A stretch of DNA of 64,000 nucleotides from Ensifer sp. LC163 (lineage in GTDB: Bacteria; Pseudomonadota; Alphaproteobacteria; Rhizobiales; Rhizobiaceae), in assembly GCF_001695855.1 (NCBI RefSeq), contig NZ_MBSS01000018.1:22167-86166 (forward strand), in the 5' to 3' direction. Each line of letters opens with the position of its first letter. The stretch's first letter is position 1. Below the pieces are notes generated by a model. The model had not been told where the DNA came from. It saw only the letters and a program-made list of their open reading frames with translations, and made no database searches. Below are positions 1-10,535 of the stretch, one piece after another. The position numbers and the translations under genes were made by a program.

Positions 1-768
1 CGTCAAGTCGAGACCAGCCGGTCGCTCAGGAAGAATGATCTCTTCGGCGCCAGCCGTGATCTGGTCCCGCGACACGGCCGTCAATTGGATCTGCTCCTCG
101 GGCTCCCGATCCTTGACCTGCTCGGTGAAGAAGACCCGGATACCGGGTTCACTTGGCGATAGCGGAATTGCCGAGCCCGAAAACGCCCCGCCGCGACCAT
201 CGGCGCGCACCGAAAGGTCCGCCGAGGGAAACAGGAAGATCGGCAGGTGTCGCCAATGAACGTAGTCGTCAGATACCGCATGGCCCCAATGCATGGTGTT
301 CCAGCGCAGGCTGTGCGGATAGTGCTGGTAGAACAGATGGACATGATCGCCGAAGCGGCCAAATCCGTTTGGATCGTTCATCCATCCGAAGGGGGGACGG
401 AAATGATAGCTGCCGGCGACTGTCGGCGCTGCATTTTCCCGACTGCTGTGTAGGATCCGGACGCCTTTGGCAAGGACATCCCGCTGCTGAAAGGCATAGG
501 CAACGGAGACTGCCGTTGTGGTCGGGTCATAGGCGAGGACGGTTCGACCGCCCTCCTCCAGCTGCAGGCTGCGCTGCTCGAACTCGTCAGCGTTGGAAAC
601 CACAAGACGGCTGATCTCGTGGCCGGCCACGGACGCCGAGATCTCGGCCGGTGCTCCTGCCCGTGTCGCCTTCAGCCAGATGTGGATCGTGGTCGCATCC
701 GCAAGGACGGCGCTGATCGTCTCGATTTCTCCGGCTTGAGCGGGAGCTGTATTTGCATGCGTTGTCAT
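1..768 (-). CDS. Glycoside hydrolase family 32 (beta-fructosidase/levanase-like), 3' end outside window
   Basis: About 256 residues are readable from an ATG at 768; the gene runs off the left edge. Around residues 130-136 it carries WMNDPNG, the GH32 signature whose Asp is the catalytic nucleophile, followed by HWGHAVSDD and GAFSGSA, which match the second conserved GH32 block. GH32 enzymes release fructose from sucrose, levan or fructo-oligosaccharides. About 120 residues precede the signature, longer than in minimal GH32 enzymes, so an N-terminal accessory segment is likely. No signal peptide is visible, which suggests cytoplasmic hydrolysis of imported substrate. The start lies 3 bases after the permease stop, so it is the distal gene of the LacI-controlled ABC operon. 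The RDP and EC motifs lie outside the window. Confidence 0.9.
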   Translation of the reverse strand, partial: MTTHANTAPAQAGEIETISAVLADATTIHIWLKATRAGAPAEISASVAGHEISRLVVSNADEFEQRSLQLEEGGRTVLAYDPTTTAVSVAYAFQQRDVLAKGVRILHSSRENAAPTVAGSYHFRPPFGWMNDPNGFGRFGDHVHLFYQHYPHSLRWNTMHWGHAVSDDYVHWRHLPIFLFPSADLSVRADGRGGAFSGSAIPLSPSEPGIRVFFTEQVKDREPEEQIQLTAVSRDQITAGAEEIILPERPAGLDLT

Positions 769-771
769 TGA

Positions 772-1665
772 TCAACCTTTCACGGCCGAGCCAACGAAGG
801 AACTGACGAACCAGCGCTGGAAGGCAAGATAGAGGGCGAGGATCGGCAGCATCATCAATACGGACGCAGCCATGGCGCGATCCCAATAGATGCTGTCCTG
901 ACCGAAGAACGTGGCGATCGCGACGGCGATCGGCCGTGCGTAATCGGTCTGGGTGACGAGGATCGGCCAGAGATACTGGTTCCAGCTCTCGATCCCCATC
1001 AGGATCGAAACGGTGGCAAGTGCCGGGAGGCTGAGCGGCAGGAAAATCGACCGGTAGATGCGGAAGATGGATGCGCCGTCGATCTGCGCCGCTTCGACGA
1101 GTTCCTTCGGAAGCTGCGCGAAGAACTGGTAGAAGAGGAAGATATAGAGCGGGCTGGCGATCCAGGGCACGATCTGCACCGCGAATGTATCTGTCATGCC
1201 GGCGCGCGACACCATGATGACGAGCGGCATGATGATGCTTTCCTGTGGGATCACGTAGAGAGCAATAACCAGCGACAGGATCAGTGCGCGCCCACGCACG
1301 GAGCCCCAGGCAAGAACGAATCCTGCCATGGAATTGACGATCAGGCCCGAACCGACCGTCAGCGCGAGGATGATCAGCGAGTTCAGTAGATAGCGTCCGA
1401 AGGCGAGCTCGCCGGAGAAATTGCCGACCTCCGCGAAATTGGCGAATGTCGGATCGGACACCCAGAACGCCCTGAAGCTCCCCATGTCGGCCAGGATCTG
1501 AAAACGATCGTCCTTCAGGCTGGCGATCAGCAGCATGAACAAGGGCGACACGATGACGAGCGCGATGACAAGGATGCAGGCCGTCTGGACGATGCGCAGC
1601 GAACCGACGGCCGAGTGGGTGCGCGTCATCTGCGCCTGCGGTGTGGAGATTGCAATATCAGACAT
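772..1665 (-). CDS. Carbohydrate ABC transporter permease (MalG type)
   Basis: 297-residue inner-membrane permease of the MalG/CUT1 class with six predicted membrane segments. The EAA loop near residues 190-210 reads ELVEAAQIDGASIFRIYRSI, which contacts the ATPase. It overlaps the upstream permease gene by 8 bases and is followed 3 bases later by the GH32 gene, so the set is one transcription unit. Its partner is the permease at 1658-2593. No ATPase gene is visible here; it may lie left of the window or be supplied by a shared sugar ATPase. The fructoside substrate is inferred from the adjacent GH32 enzyme. Confidence 0.92.
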   Translation of the reverse strand: MSDIAISTPQAQMTRTHSAVGSLRIVQTACILVIALVIVSPLFMLLIASLKDDRFQILADMGSFRAFWVSDPTFANFAEVGNFSGELAFGRYLLNSLIILALTVGSGLIVNSMAGFVLAWGSVRGRALILSLVIALYVIPQESIIMPLVIMVSRAGMTDTFAVQIVPWIASPLYIFLFYQFFAQLPKELVEAAQIDGASIFRIYRSIFLPLSLPALATVSILMGIESWNQYLWPILVTQTDYARPIAVAIATFFGQDSIYWDRAMAASVLMMLPILALYLAFQRWFVSSFVGSAVKG

Positions 1666-2593
1666 CGAAACGCCTCAGAAGTTGACGCTGAAGCAGCGCG
1701 ATAACGAGAACGATGAGAAAGAGAATGACCGATACGGCCGAGGCATAACCGAGCTTCTGCTCCTCGAAGCCGGAGCGGACCATGTAATGGACCACCGTCT
1801 CCGTGCTGCTCTTCGGGCCGCCCTGGGTCAGGATGGCAACCTGCGTATAGAGCTTGAACGCCTGGATTGTCGTGATGACCAGCACGAAGACATGGGTCGG
1901 CCGCAAGCCCGGCATTGTCACATGCCAGAAGCGCTGCAGCGCGTTTGCGCCATCGATCCTTGCTGCGTCGTAGAGTTCGTCCGGTATAGATTGGAGACCG
2001 GCGAGATAGACGATCATCTGGAAGCCATAGGCCTGCCAGGCCGATAGCAGCACGATCGAGAACATCGCCCAGTTGGGGTCCCCGAGCCAGTCGATTGGTT
2101 CAATTGTTCCGCCCGACAGAAAGCCGATCACCTGGTTGAAGGGTCCGGTTGGGTACTGAAACAGCGTTCCCCAGATGACGCAGACGACGACCATCGACGT
2201 GATCGCAGGCAGGAAAAACAGCCCGCGAAAGAGATTTCGGAACGGCATCTTCTGGTGCAGCAGCAGCGCGGTGGCAAATGCCAGGCCGCATTGCACCGGC
2301 AGGATCCAGAAGGTAAAGCGCGAGACGTTCCAGAGCGATGTCCAGAACAGATCATCTCTAAAGATACGCAGGAAGTTGCCGAAGCCGACAAAGCGGATCG
2401 GCGTTGGCCGCGGCACCAGCGGCTGGTTGGTCATCGCCGTCCAGAACGACAGTAGGAACGGGACGATCAGGAAAATCGTCAGCAGCGCCACCGCGGGCGC
2501 AAGCATGCCGATCTCCTGAAACAGCCGGCTCTTGTCCCGGCGCCAGGCGGGACGCGCTGCAACCGCCGGCTGGGCTGATTGTTGCAATGTCAT
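1658..2593 (-). CDS. Carbohydrate ABC transporter permease (MalF type)
   Basis: 311-residue CUT1-family permease with an N-terminal cytoplasmic stretch, a first membrane segment around residues 28-52 and an EAA loop containing ELYDAARIDGANALQRFWHV. It forms the heterodimeric channel with the downstream permease. A very strong purine-rich ribosome binding site (GGGAGGAGGAGAG) precedes the ATG; its core is complementary to the loop of the sRNA at 15571-15686. It is separated from the binding-protein gene by a 94-base gap holding a stem-loop. Confidence 0.92.
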   Translation of the reverse strand: MTLQQSAQPAVAARPAWRRDKSRLFQEIGMLAPAVALLTIFLIVPFLLSFWTAMTNQPLVPRPTPIRFVGFGNFLRIFRDDLFWTSLWNVSRFTFWILPVQCGLAFATALLLHQKMPFRNLFRGLFFLPAITSMVVVCVIWGTLFQYPTGPFNQVIGFLSGGTIEPIDWLGDPNWAMFSIVLLSAWQAYGFQMIVYLAGLQSIPDELYDAARIDGANALQRFWHVTMPGLRPTHVFVLVITTIQAFKLYTQVAILTQGGPKSSTETVVHYMVRSGFEEQKLGYASAVSVILFLIVLVIALLQRQLLRRFDV

Positions 2594-2631
2594 ACTCTCC
2601 TCCTCCCTGCATCAATAGGCGGGACCGGTAA

Positions 2632-2676
2632 CGGGCCCGATGGCGGTAGATCTTTTGTGGCCGTCATCGGGGCCCG
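2632..2676 (-). promoter_or_regulatory. Intercistronic hairpin after the sugar-binding-protein gene
   Basis: Inverted repeat GGGCCCGATGGCGG (2633-2646) against CCGTCATCGGGGCCC (2661-2675), with one bulge and one mismatch, in the gap between the binding-protein stop and the first permease. No T-tract follows on the minus strand, so RNA stabilisation or processing fits better than termination. It probably raises binding-protein mRNA over permease mRNA. Confidence 0.7.
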
Positions 2677-2687
2677 TCTTCGATTGT

Positions 2688-3983
2688 TTATTGCTGCTCG
2701 TCGAAAGGCGGGTAGCCGTCGTTTTCCTCGATGTCCTCATCGATCTTGGCTGCCGCCGCAGACAATGCCGACTTGGCGTCGCCGCCATTGAAGATCTCAT
2801 CCACAGCCTGCATGAAGGCAGACGTGATGACGGGATAGGCAGGGTGCGGGGGACGCGCGACGGCGGTCTTGGACGCCTGTTCGAACGCGACGGCGAGCGG
2901 ACCGCCGGTGTCGTACAGGGGCGATGCCGCCGCGAAGCTCTTCAAGCCAGGATAGCCGGAATCGGCCGTCGCATAATCGCGATAAAGCTTGTCCTTCAGC
3001 ATGAAGCTGACGAACTTGCCGGCGATATCCGGATGCTCGGAGGCCGTGGTAATGCCCCAGATCCAGGTACCGTTGGGGCTTGCGCCCTTCGGTCCGAACT
3101 TCGGCAGCGGCATGACGACGATGTCGTCCTTCATCGAAGCGGCTGCTTCCGCATAGAACCAATGGCCGCCGAGCGCGAGCGCGGCCGGATGGCCTTCGGC
3201 GAAGAACTGGTTGGTGCCCGAGGATTGTGGCACGACCCAGCCGTTTTTGACCCAGGTCTGCATCATCGTCAGGGCTTTGACGCACGCGTTGCTGTCGAGG
3301 GCGCCGGTCGATTTCCAGGTCGTGCGATCGATCAGGTCGCAGCCTGCCGACTGCAGGATCGGGCCGTAGGCATAGGTGATCCATTCGGTCTTGATGCCGT
3401 AGCCGCGAAACGTGTCGATCGGCCACTTGACGCCATCGACCTTGGCGAGTTTTTCGAGATAACCTTCAAATTCTTCTTGCGTCCAGGCATCATCCACCGC
3501 CTTCGGGATGCGGGCGCCGATCGCTTCCAGATACTTCCTGTTGCCGTAGAGCACGACCGAGGAATCGGTCAGGCCGATCGCATAGAGATCCTTGTCGATC
3601 GGATAGGTGCCCTGGGCGATGTTCGATGCGGTCATGTCATCGAGCACATCCTGATCGACCAGAGGCTTGATCGGCTGCAGATAACCGGACCAGACATAGT
3701 TGGCGAGGAAAGGCGCATCGAGCTCCATGACGTCAGGCAGTTGCTTGGACATAACCGCGGCGCTGAATTTTTCATTGTAGGCATCGTGCGGCGCGTAGAT
3801 CAGCTCGACATCCACATCCGGATTGGCCGCCTCGAAACGTTTGGCGACCTCGCCATAGGTCGAAACCCAGCCCGGATCGCCTTGGTGCATGACATGCAGG
3901 ACGGTTTTCGCCTCGGCGCTCACGCCCGTAGCCGCAAGGGCCACCGACGCCATCAACATTGAAAGTAAACGTTTACCCATCAT
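2688..3983 (-). CDS. Sugar ABC transporter solute-binding protein
   Basis: 431-residue periplasmic extracellular solute-binding protein family 1 (MalE-like). Residues 1-25 form a Sec signal peptide (KR, hydrophobic core, AEA cleavage region). Mature motifs include YGEVAKRFEAANPDVDVEL and a C-terminal AFMQAVDEIFNGGDA typical of the family. The ATG at 3983 is preferred over the GTG at 3989 because GGAGGAGGAG lies at ideal distance. It is the first transporter gene of the operon and lies 39 bases after the lacI stop. An operator-like palindrome overlaps codons 2-8. The substrate is inferred to be a fructoside from the GH32 partner. Confidence 0.92.
   Translation of the reverse strand: MMGKRLLSMLMASVALAATGVSAEAKTVLHVMHQGDPGWVSTYGEVAKRFEAANPDVDVELIYAPHDAYNEKFSAAVMSKQLPDVMELDAPFLANYVWSGYLQPIKPLVDQDVLDDMTASNIAQGTYPIDKDLYAIGLTDSSVVLYGNRKYLEAIGARIPKAVDDAWTQEEFEGYLEKLAKVDGVKWPIDTFRGYGIKTEWITYAYGPILQSAGCDLIDRTTWKSTGALDSNACVKALTMMQTWVKNGWVVPQSSGTNQFFAEGHPAALALGGHWFYAEAAASMKDDIVVMPLPKFGPKGASPNGTWIWGITTASEHPDIAGKFVSFMLKDKLYRDYATADSGYPGLKSFAAASPLYDTGGPLAVAFEQASKTAVARPPHPAYPVITSAFMQAVDEIFNGGDAKSALSAAAAKIDEDIEENDGYPPFDEQQ
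3962..3979. promoter_or_regulatory. Candidate second LacI operator inside the binding-protein start
   Basis: On the minus strand this reads TGGGTAAACGTTTACTTT, containing the perfect 12-bp palindrome GTAAACGTTTAC centred on CG. It shares 13 of 18 positions with the site in front of lacI (5038-5055), including the whole left half TGGGTAA and the CGTT core. It overlaps codons 2-8 of the binding-protein gene, so it would act as a roadblock or looping operator. The codons also encode a normal signal-peptide start, so chance remains possible. Confidence 0.55.
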
Positions 3984-4022
3984 TGTCACTCCTCCTCCAC
4001 AGGGTTTGGTCTTTCAGTATGA

Positions 4023-5027
4023 TCAGACGGATGAGCGCTCCACCAACTGGAACGCGAGTTTGCGCACCTCGCCGGGGGCGGCATTTTCTGCAAGCAGAAT
4101 GTCTGCCGCCAGGCGGCCCATGGCACGGTGCGGCAGGGCCATGGTCGTCAACGGTGGATCGAGCCTGGAAGCAATGTCCACCTGATTGTCGAAGCTTGCG
4201 ACGGCAACGTCATCCGGAATCTGCGCGCCGACCCGTCGCAGCGCTGCGTAGACTTCCATCGCGACACGGTCGTTACCGCAAAGGATAGCATCCGGACGCT
4301 CCGGGCCATCCATCAGCGCGGTTACATGTGAAAGGACAAGGCTATGGGCCCGGTCGCTGTAGATCGCCCGCCGGACCGCCGGCAGCACGCGGGCACGACC
4401 TGCGTCAAGCCCTGCTTCCTCAAGCGCACGCCGGAACCCGGCTTCACGCAACTCTCCCGCCAAAAGCCCCGGCAGGTTGATGAAGGCAATATTCCGGCGG
4501 CCAGCCTCGATCAGATAGCTGGTGATCTCGTGGGCCGCGCCGATCTCGTCCGGCACCAGCGACGTCACCTTGTCATTGGCCTCGCGGCAATTGATCATCA
4601 CGCCGACCGTCTCTGCGAACTCCGCCGGCAGCGATACCGTCTTGTGATACATCGCCGCGTAGGCAATTGCGCGTGGGCGGAAGCGGCGCACTTCCTCAAG
4701 CACGGAGGCCACATCGCGACCGCCGCCGAGCGTCATGGCAAAGACCGCCATGTCGGCGGCGCGGGCGGCACCATCCAGTCCACGGATGATCTCGGTGGCA
4801 AACGGCGAGGTGATCAGGTCGTCGGCGACGACGCCAATCAGCGGCATCCACCCCTGCCGCATGCCACGCGCGGCGAGGTTGGTGACGTAACCCAGCTCCT
4901 CGGCGATCTCCTTGATGCGCAGTCGCGTTTGTTCCGACATCCGCGCCGAACCGCCGTGCAACGCACCCGAAACGGTCTTGATGGATACGCCGGCGCGTTC
5001 CGCAATGTCGCTCAACGAAGTTGTCAC
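4023..5027 (-). CDS. LacI-family transcriptional regulator
   Basis: 334 residues. The N-terminal helix-turn-helix is clear: SLSDIAERAGVSIKTVSGAL at about residues 4-23, followed by the hinge region near residue 50. Residues 60-330 form the periplasmic-binding-protein-like sensor domain (IGVVADDL, ILCGNDRVAMEVYAALRRVG, VASFDNQ). Ligands of this family are usually the sugar handled by the neighbouring genes. It lies directly upstream of the binding-protein gene on the same strand with a 39-base gap and no terminator, so it is probably the first gene of the operon and self-repressing through the operator at 5038-5055. Confidence 0.93.
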   Translation of the reverse strand: MTTSLSDIAERAGVSIKTVSGALHGGSARMSEQTRLRIKEIAEELGYVTNLAARGMRQGWMPLIGVVADDLITSPFATEIIRGLDGAARAADMAVFAMTLGGGRDVASVLEEVRRFRPRAIAYAAMYHKTVSLPAEFAETVGVMINCREANDKVTSLVPDEIGAAHEITSYLIEAGRRNIAFINLPGLLAGELREAGFRRALEEAGLDAGRARVLPAVRRAIYSDRAHSLVLSHVTALMDGPERPDAILCGNDRVAMEVYAALRRVGAQIPDDVAVASFDNQVDIASRLDPPLTTMALPHRAMGRLAADILLAENAAPGEVRKLAFQLVERSSV

Positions 5028-5037
5028 GGGCAGCCTT

Positions 5038-5055
5038 TGGGTTAACGGTTACCCA
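5038..5055. promoter_or_regulatory. LacI-type operator in front of lacI
   Basis: TGGGTTAACGGTTACCCA is an 18-bp imperfect palindrome (7 of 9 pairs match) centred on CG, the usual architecture of LacI-family operators. It starts 11 bases upstream of the lacI ATG, placing it over the promoter or early leader. It is the better of two related sites near this gene set. Confidence 0.75.
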
Positions 5056-5200
5056 TCTCTACCCAATCGGTATCCTCGAGTCAATCCTCGGCGTTGAATG
5101 ACCTGCAGCAAGGCTCGTGAAAAGACAATCATCCCCTCCCCTGCCCCGGCAAGACATGTCCGCACATTTCTTGTCGGCGCGGCAGGTAAACGAACAAAGG

Positions 5201-5228
5201 AAAACCCCGAAACTGGGAGGTTCCGGGG
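5201..5228 (-). terminator. Rho-independent terminator of the agp operon
   Basis: Minus-strand hairpin with 8-bp arms CCCCGGAA / TTTCGGGG (one G-T pair), 8-base loop, followed by TTTT. It lies 30 bases beyond the agaL2 stop and separates the alpha-galactoside operon from the lacI operon. Confidence 0.75.
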
Positions 5229-5257
5229 CTTCCTCGCCGCGCGGCCGGGAGAAAAAG

Positions 5258-6628
5258 CTACGCGGCGTGAACTTTCTTGGCACTTCGCGCCCATTCCGGG
5301 ATCCAGTTGCCGTGCGCGGCGAGCAGGTCGTCGGTAAGGGACCAGATCTGGTCGAGATCGAGCTCGGCGGCGGTGTGGGGATCCATCATCGCTGCATGAT
5401 AGAGGTGCTCGCGGTTCTCGGTCATCATGGCGGCGACCGTCAGTTCCTGCACGTTGATATTGGTGCGGATCAGTGCGGTGAGCTGCGGCGGGAGATCGCC
5501 GATAAAAGTTGGCTGTATGCCGTTCTCGTCGACGAGGCACGGCACTTCCGCCGCGCAATTGTCGGGCAGAGAGGTGATGCAGCCATTGTTGCGCAGGTTG
5601 CCGTAGATGACCGAGGGCTCGCCCGTCCAGACGGAATTCATGATCGAGGAGGCATATTCCTTCGATGGCTTGACCTCGATCTTGTCGGTAGATCGATAGG
5701 CGGCCGCCTGCCCCTTCCACCGCTCGACCTGCTCGATGCAGCGCTTGGGATATTCGTCGAGCGGGATGCCGAATTTCTCGATCAGATCGTCGCGGCCTTC
5801 CTTGATGAAGTAGGGCGTATATTCGGCGAAGTGTTCCGAGCTTTCGGTGACGAAATACCCGAGCCGGGTCATCATCTCATACCGCACCTTGTTCGGGCAG
5901 CGCGGGTTCCAGCCGGGCTTGGGCGCGCGACCCTCGCGGTAGGCGCGCAGAAGATCGGGGTAGAGGTTGCGGTAGGATCCATCCGGCTGGCGGTGCTCGA
6001 ACTTGAGGAAGAACGCCATGTGATTGATGCCGGCCGAGCGGTAGCGGATCTCCTCGTAAGGGATGTTCAGATCCTCGGCGAGCTCCATCGCCGTGCCCTG
6101 AACCGAGTGGCAGAGACCGACCTGCTTGATATGAGGGTACTTCTCGGCGATTGCCCAGGTGTTGATCGCCATCGGGTTGACGTATTGAAGCAGGATCGCC
6201 TCGGGGCAGACCTCGGTCATATCGGCGCAGATGCTCCACAGATGCGGCACCGTGCGCAGGCCGCGCATGATGCCGCCAACGCCAAGCGTGTCGGCGATCG
6301 TCTGACGCAGGCCGTACTTCTTCGGCACCTCGAAATCCGTGACCGTGCACGGCTCGTAGCCGCCGATCTGGAACGCGACGACAACGAAATCGGCGCCGTC
6401 GAGAGCCTTGCGCTGGTTGGCGTGCAGCTCGATGGTCGCTTTGACGCCGAGCGTCGAGATCAGCTTACGGACGACGACCTCGCTTTCCTCAAGTCGCTGC
6501 GGATTGATGTCCATCAGCGCGATGCGTGCGCCCGACAGGGCCGGACGCTGCAGCACGTCGCCGATGATGTTCTTCATGAACACGGTCGATCCGGCGCCGA
6601 TGAAGGTGATCTTGGGTTGTCTCGTCAT
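5258..6628 (-). CDS. agaL2: Alpha-galactosidase, GH4 family (MelA type)
   Basis: 456-residue NAD+- and Mn2+-dependent GH4 enzyme. The N-terminal Rossmann motif is ITFIGAGSTVFMKN (residues 8-21). The metal/catalytic motifs GLCHSVQG and AGINHMAFF supply the Cys and His ligands typical of the family. It hydrolyses alpha-1,6-galactosides such as melibiose and raffinose in the cytoplasm. It is the last gene of the operon, 17 bases after the ATPase gene and just before a terminator. The agp gene order is that of S. meliloti, where this gene is agaL2. It is a paralogue of the gene at 12764-14236. Confidence 0.92.
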   Translation of the reverse strand: MTRQPKITFIGAGSTVFMKNIIGDVLQRPALSGARIALMDINPQRLEESEVVVRKLISTLGVKATIELHANQRKALDGADFVVVAFQIGGYEPCTVTDFEVPKKYGLRQTIADTLGVGGIMRGLRTVPHLWSICADMTEVCPEAILLQYVNPMAINTWAIAEKYPHIKQVGLCHSVQGTAMELAEDLNIPYEEIRYRSAGINHMAFFLKFEHRQPDGSYRNLYPDLLRAYREGRAPKPGWNPRCPNKVRYEMMTRLGYFVTESSEHFAEYTPYFIKEGRDDLIEKFGIPLDEYPKRCIEQVERWKGQAAAYRSTDKIEVKPSKEYASSIMNSVWTGEPSVIYGNLRNNGCITSLPDNCAAEVPCLVDENGIQPTFIGDLPPQLTALIRTNINVQELTVAAMMTENREHLYHAAMMDPHTAAELDLDQIWSLTDDLLAAHGNWIPEWARSAKKVHAA

Positions 6629-6645
6629 GAAATGCCTCTTTTTTG

Positions 6646-8316
<1,671 letters not shown>

Positions 8317-8326
8317 TTGCGCCTCC

Positions 8327-9448
8327 TCAATAGGGGTCGACGGCGTCGCGCAGGCCATCGCCCAGCGCGTTGAACGCAAAGACGGTGATCAGCACGAAGG
8401 CGACGGGCGACAGGATCCAGGGATAGGACCCGATGACGGAATAGGTGGCGGTGTCCTGGAGCATCAGCCCCCAGGACATCAGCGGCGGCTTGACCGCGAA
8501 ACCGAGGAAGCCGAGGAACGATTCCAGGAGGACCACGTTCGGGATCGCCAGTGTGACGGCAACGATCACGTGGCTCATGACGTTGGGAAAGATGTGCTGG
8601 AAGATGATGCGGCGATCGGTGGCGCCGATCGCGATGGCCGCCCGCACATAATCTATTCTGGCGAGTGCCAGCGTCTTGCCCCGCACCTCGCGCGACATCT
8701 GCGCCCAGCCGAGTGCCGACATGACGAAGATGACGAAGGCAAGGAAGACGTTGGTCGGTGCCGTCACGGGGATCAGCGACGTCAGCGCCAGGTAGAGCGG
8801 CAATTGCGGGAAGGCCAGCACCAGCTCGACGAAACGCTGCATCCAGACATCGAAGCGTCCGCCGAAGTAACCGGACACCATGCCGATCGTGGTGCCGACG
8901 ACGGTGACGATGAACACCACCGTCAATGCGATCATCAGGGAGACGCGAGAGCCGTGGAAGATGCGCGACAGCACATCGCGGCCGAACTTGTCGGTGCCGA
9001 GGAAATTCACCGGCGTGCCGTCGACGGCGCCGAAGAAATGTCGGTCGGTCGGCAAGAGGCCGAAGAGCCGGTAGCTGAAGCCCTTGACGAAGAAGCCGAG
9101 GTCCTTCGGATTGGCATAATCCGGCCCGACGATCGGCTGGAAGGTGATCGGGTCGAGCTCGGTGCCCTCGCCGACCTGGTAGGTGCGCGGCCAGACGAGC
9201 CTGCCGTCCTGATCGGTGATGCTGATCCTCTGCGGCGGCGCGAAGGCGACGCCGGTGAGCTTCGGATCGACGGGGGAGAAAAACTCCGCGAAGATCGTCA
9301 TGACCAACAGGAGGCAGACGAGAATGAGGCCGGCCATGCCGGTCCAGGAGCGCTTGAGGCGGCGCCAGACGAGCGCCAGATAGGTTTCGTTGCCGTGATG
9401 AGGCGCCGGAATGGGAGCGGCGATGATGTCTTGAACGTCGGCCTTCAT
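8327..9448 (-). CDS. agpC: Alpha-galactoside ABC transporter permease (DppC type)
   Basis: 373-residue inner-membrane permease of the DppC/OppC class. It has the N-terminal OppC segment with one membrane helix (about residues 32-52), a long periplasmic loop typical of the oligosaccharide branch, then five helices. The coupling motif reads GRDVLSRIFHGSRVSL in the middle and LALARIDYVRAAIAIGATDRR at the EAA loop. Its ATG overlaps the agpB stop in an ATGA arrangement, indicating translational coupling. Confidence 0.92.
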   Translation of the reverse strand: MKADVQDIIAAPIPAPHHGNETYLALVWRRLKRSWTGMAGLILVCLLLVMTIFAEFFSPVDPKLTGVAFAPPQRISITDQDGRLVWPRTYQVGEGTELDPITFQPIVGPDYANPKDLGFFVKGFSYRLFGLLPTDRHFFGAVDGTPVNFLGTDKFGRDVLSRIFHGSRVSLMIALTVVFIVTVVGTTIGMVSGYFGGRFDVWMQRFVELVLAFPQLPLYLALTSLIPVTAPTNVFLAFVIFVMSALGWAQMSREVRGKTLALARIDYVRAAIAIGATDRRIIFQHIFPNVMSHVIVAVTLAIPNVVLLESFLGFLGFAVKPPLMSWGLMLQDTATYSVIGSYPWILSPVAFVLITVFAFNALGDGLRDAVDPY

Positions 9449-10458
9449 GCGTGTGCACCTCCGCCAAGACGCACCCGCGGGTCGAGCATTGCCAGGAGCA
9501 GGTCGGCTATGATGTTGCCGATAATGAGCGTTGCCGACAACACCAGCATGAAGGTGGCTGTGACATAGACGTCGCCGACCCACATGGATCCCACGATCGC
9601 CGGGCCGACGGTCGGCAGGGCGAAGATGATCGCCGTCTCGATTTCGCCAGTCAGCATGTAGGGCAGAACGACACCCTGATACATGACCAGCGGGTGCAGC
9701 GCATTCGGCACGGCATGGCGCATGATGACGGCACCCTCCGAAAGCCCTTTGGCACGGGCGGTCTCGACATATTGGGCGTTGAGCGTATCGAGCAGATTAC
9801 CCCGCATCACGCGCATGTTGTAGGCGAGGCCGCCGAAGGTGGCGATGGCGATCACCGGCCAGACATGCGTCAGGAGGTCGACGAACTTGTCCCAGGACCA
9901 GGGCGCGCCGCCGTAGCGGGCGGAATGGAAACTGTTGATCTCGGTCACGTTGAAATGGAAGACCAGGACATAGACGATGATCAGTGCCATCAGGAAACGT
10001 GGCACCGTCATGCCCAGAAAGGAAATGCCCGACAGCAGGCTGTCGATCCAGGAATATTGCCGCGTGGCAGCCAGGATGCCGAAGGTGATGCCGATGATCG
10101 ATGCGAGGATGTGGCACACGAGCGCCAGAGCCAGCGTGCGCGGCAGCCGTTCGCCGACCACATCCGCCACCGGCTTGTTGTAGAACAGGCTATGGCCGAA
10201 GTCGCCGCGCGTCAGGATGCCCGTGATCCAATTGACGTACTGCACCGGCATCGGTTTATCGAGGCCGTTGGCGATCTTGTAGGCCTGGGCCTGGGCGTCG
10301 GCTTCCTCAAAGGAGGCGCCGCCCTGGTTGATCAGTTGCGAACGGATATAGTCGCTGTAGTCGCCCGGCGGCGCCTGAATGATCGCAAACGTGACGACGC
10401 TCAGCACGAAGAGTACGGGTATGGCGGATGCGATGCGCACAAGCAGAAATCGGAACAT
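9445..10458 (-). CDS. agpB: Alpha-galactoside ABC transporter permease (DppB type)
   Basis: 337-residue DppB/OppB-type permease starting MFRFLLVRIASAIPVL, the standard N-terminal helix of the family. GDFGHSLFYNKPVADVVGERLPRTL and the EAA-like YVETARAKGLSEGAVIMRHAVPNAL are diagnostic. It is separated from agpA by 77 bases that contain a perfect hairpin, and it overlaps agpC by 4 bases. It pairs with AgpC. Confidence 0.93.
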   Translation of the reverse strand: MFRFLLVRIASAIPVLFVLSVVTFAIIQAPPGDYSDYIRSQLINQGGASFEEADAQAQAYKIANGLDKPMPVQYVNWITGILTRGDFGHSLFYNKPVADVVGERLPRTLALALVCHILASIIGITFGILAATRQYSWIDSLLSGISFLGMTVPRFLMALIIVYVLVFHFNVTEINSFHSARYGGAPWSWDKFVDLLTHVWPVIAIATFGGLAYNMRVMRGNLLDTLNAQYVETARAKGLSEGAVIMRHAVPNALHPLVMYQGVVLPYMLTGEIETAIIFALPTVGPAIVGSMWVGDVYVTATFMLVLSATLIIGNIIADLLLAMLDPRVRLGGGAHA

Positions 10459-10489
10459 GGCTGTTAGCTTCTCTTGTGTGTTTAAGGGA

Positions 10490-10523
10490 TCGTTCCGGCC
10501 ACGATCGGCTGCGGCCGGAACGA
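10490..10523 (-). promoter_or_regulatory. Intercistronic hairpin between agpA and agpB
   Basis: Perfect 11-bp stem TCGTTCCGGCC / GGCCGGAACGA with a 12-base loop directly after the agpA stop. No U-tract follows on the minus strand. Position and strength suggest a 3' stabiliser of the binding-protein mRNA. Confidence 0.75.
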
Positions 10524-10535
10524 ACTCTGTGAGGG

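Noticed and set aside
2640..3962. 440-residue plus-strand ORF
   Set aside because: Antisense shadow of the sugar-binding-protein gene, caused by high GC codon bias; it has no motif of its own.
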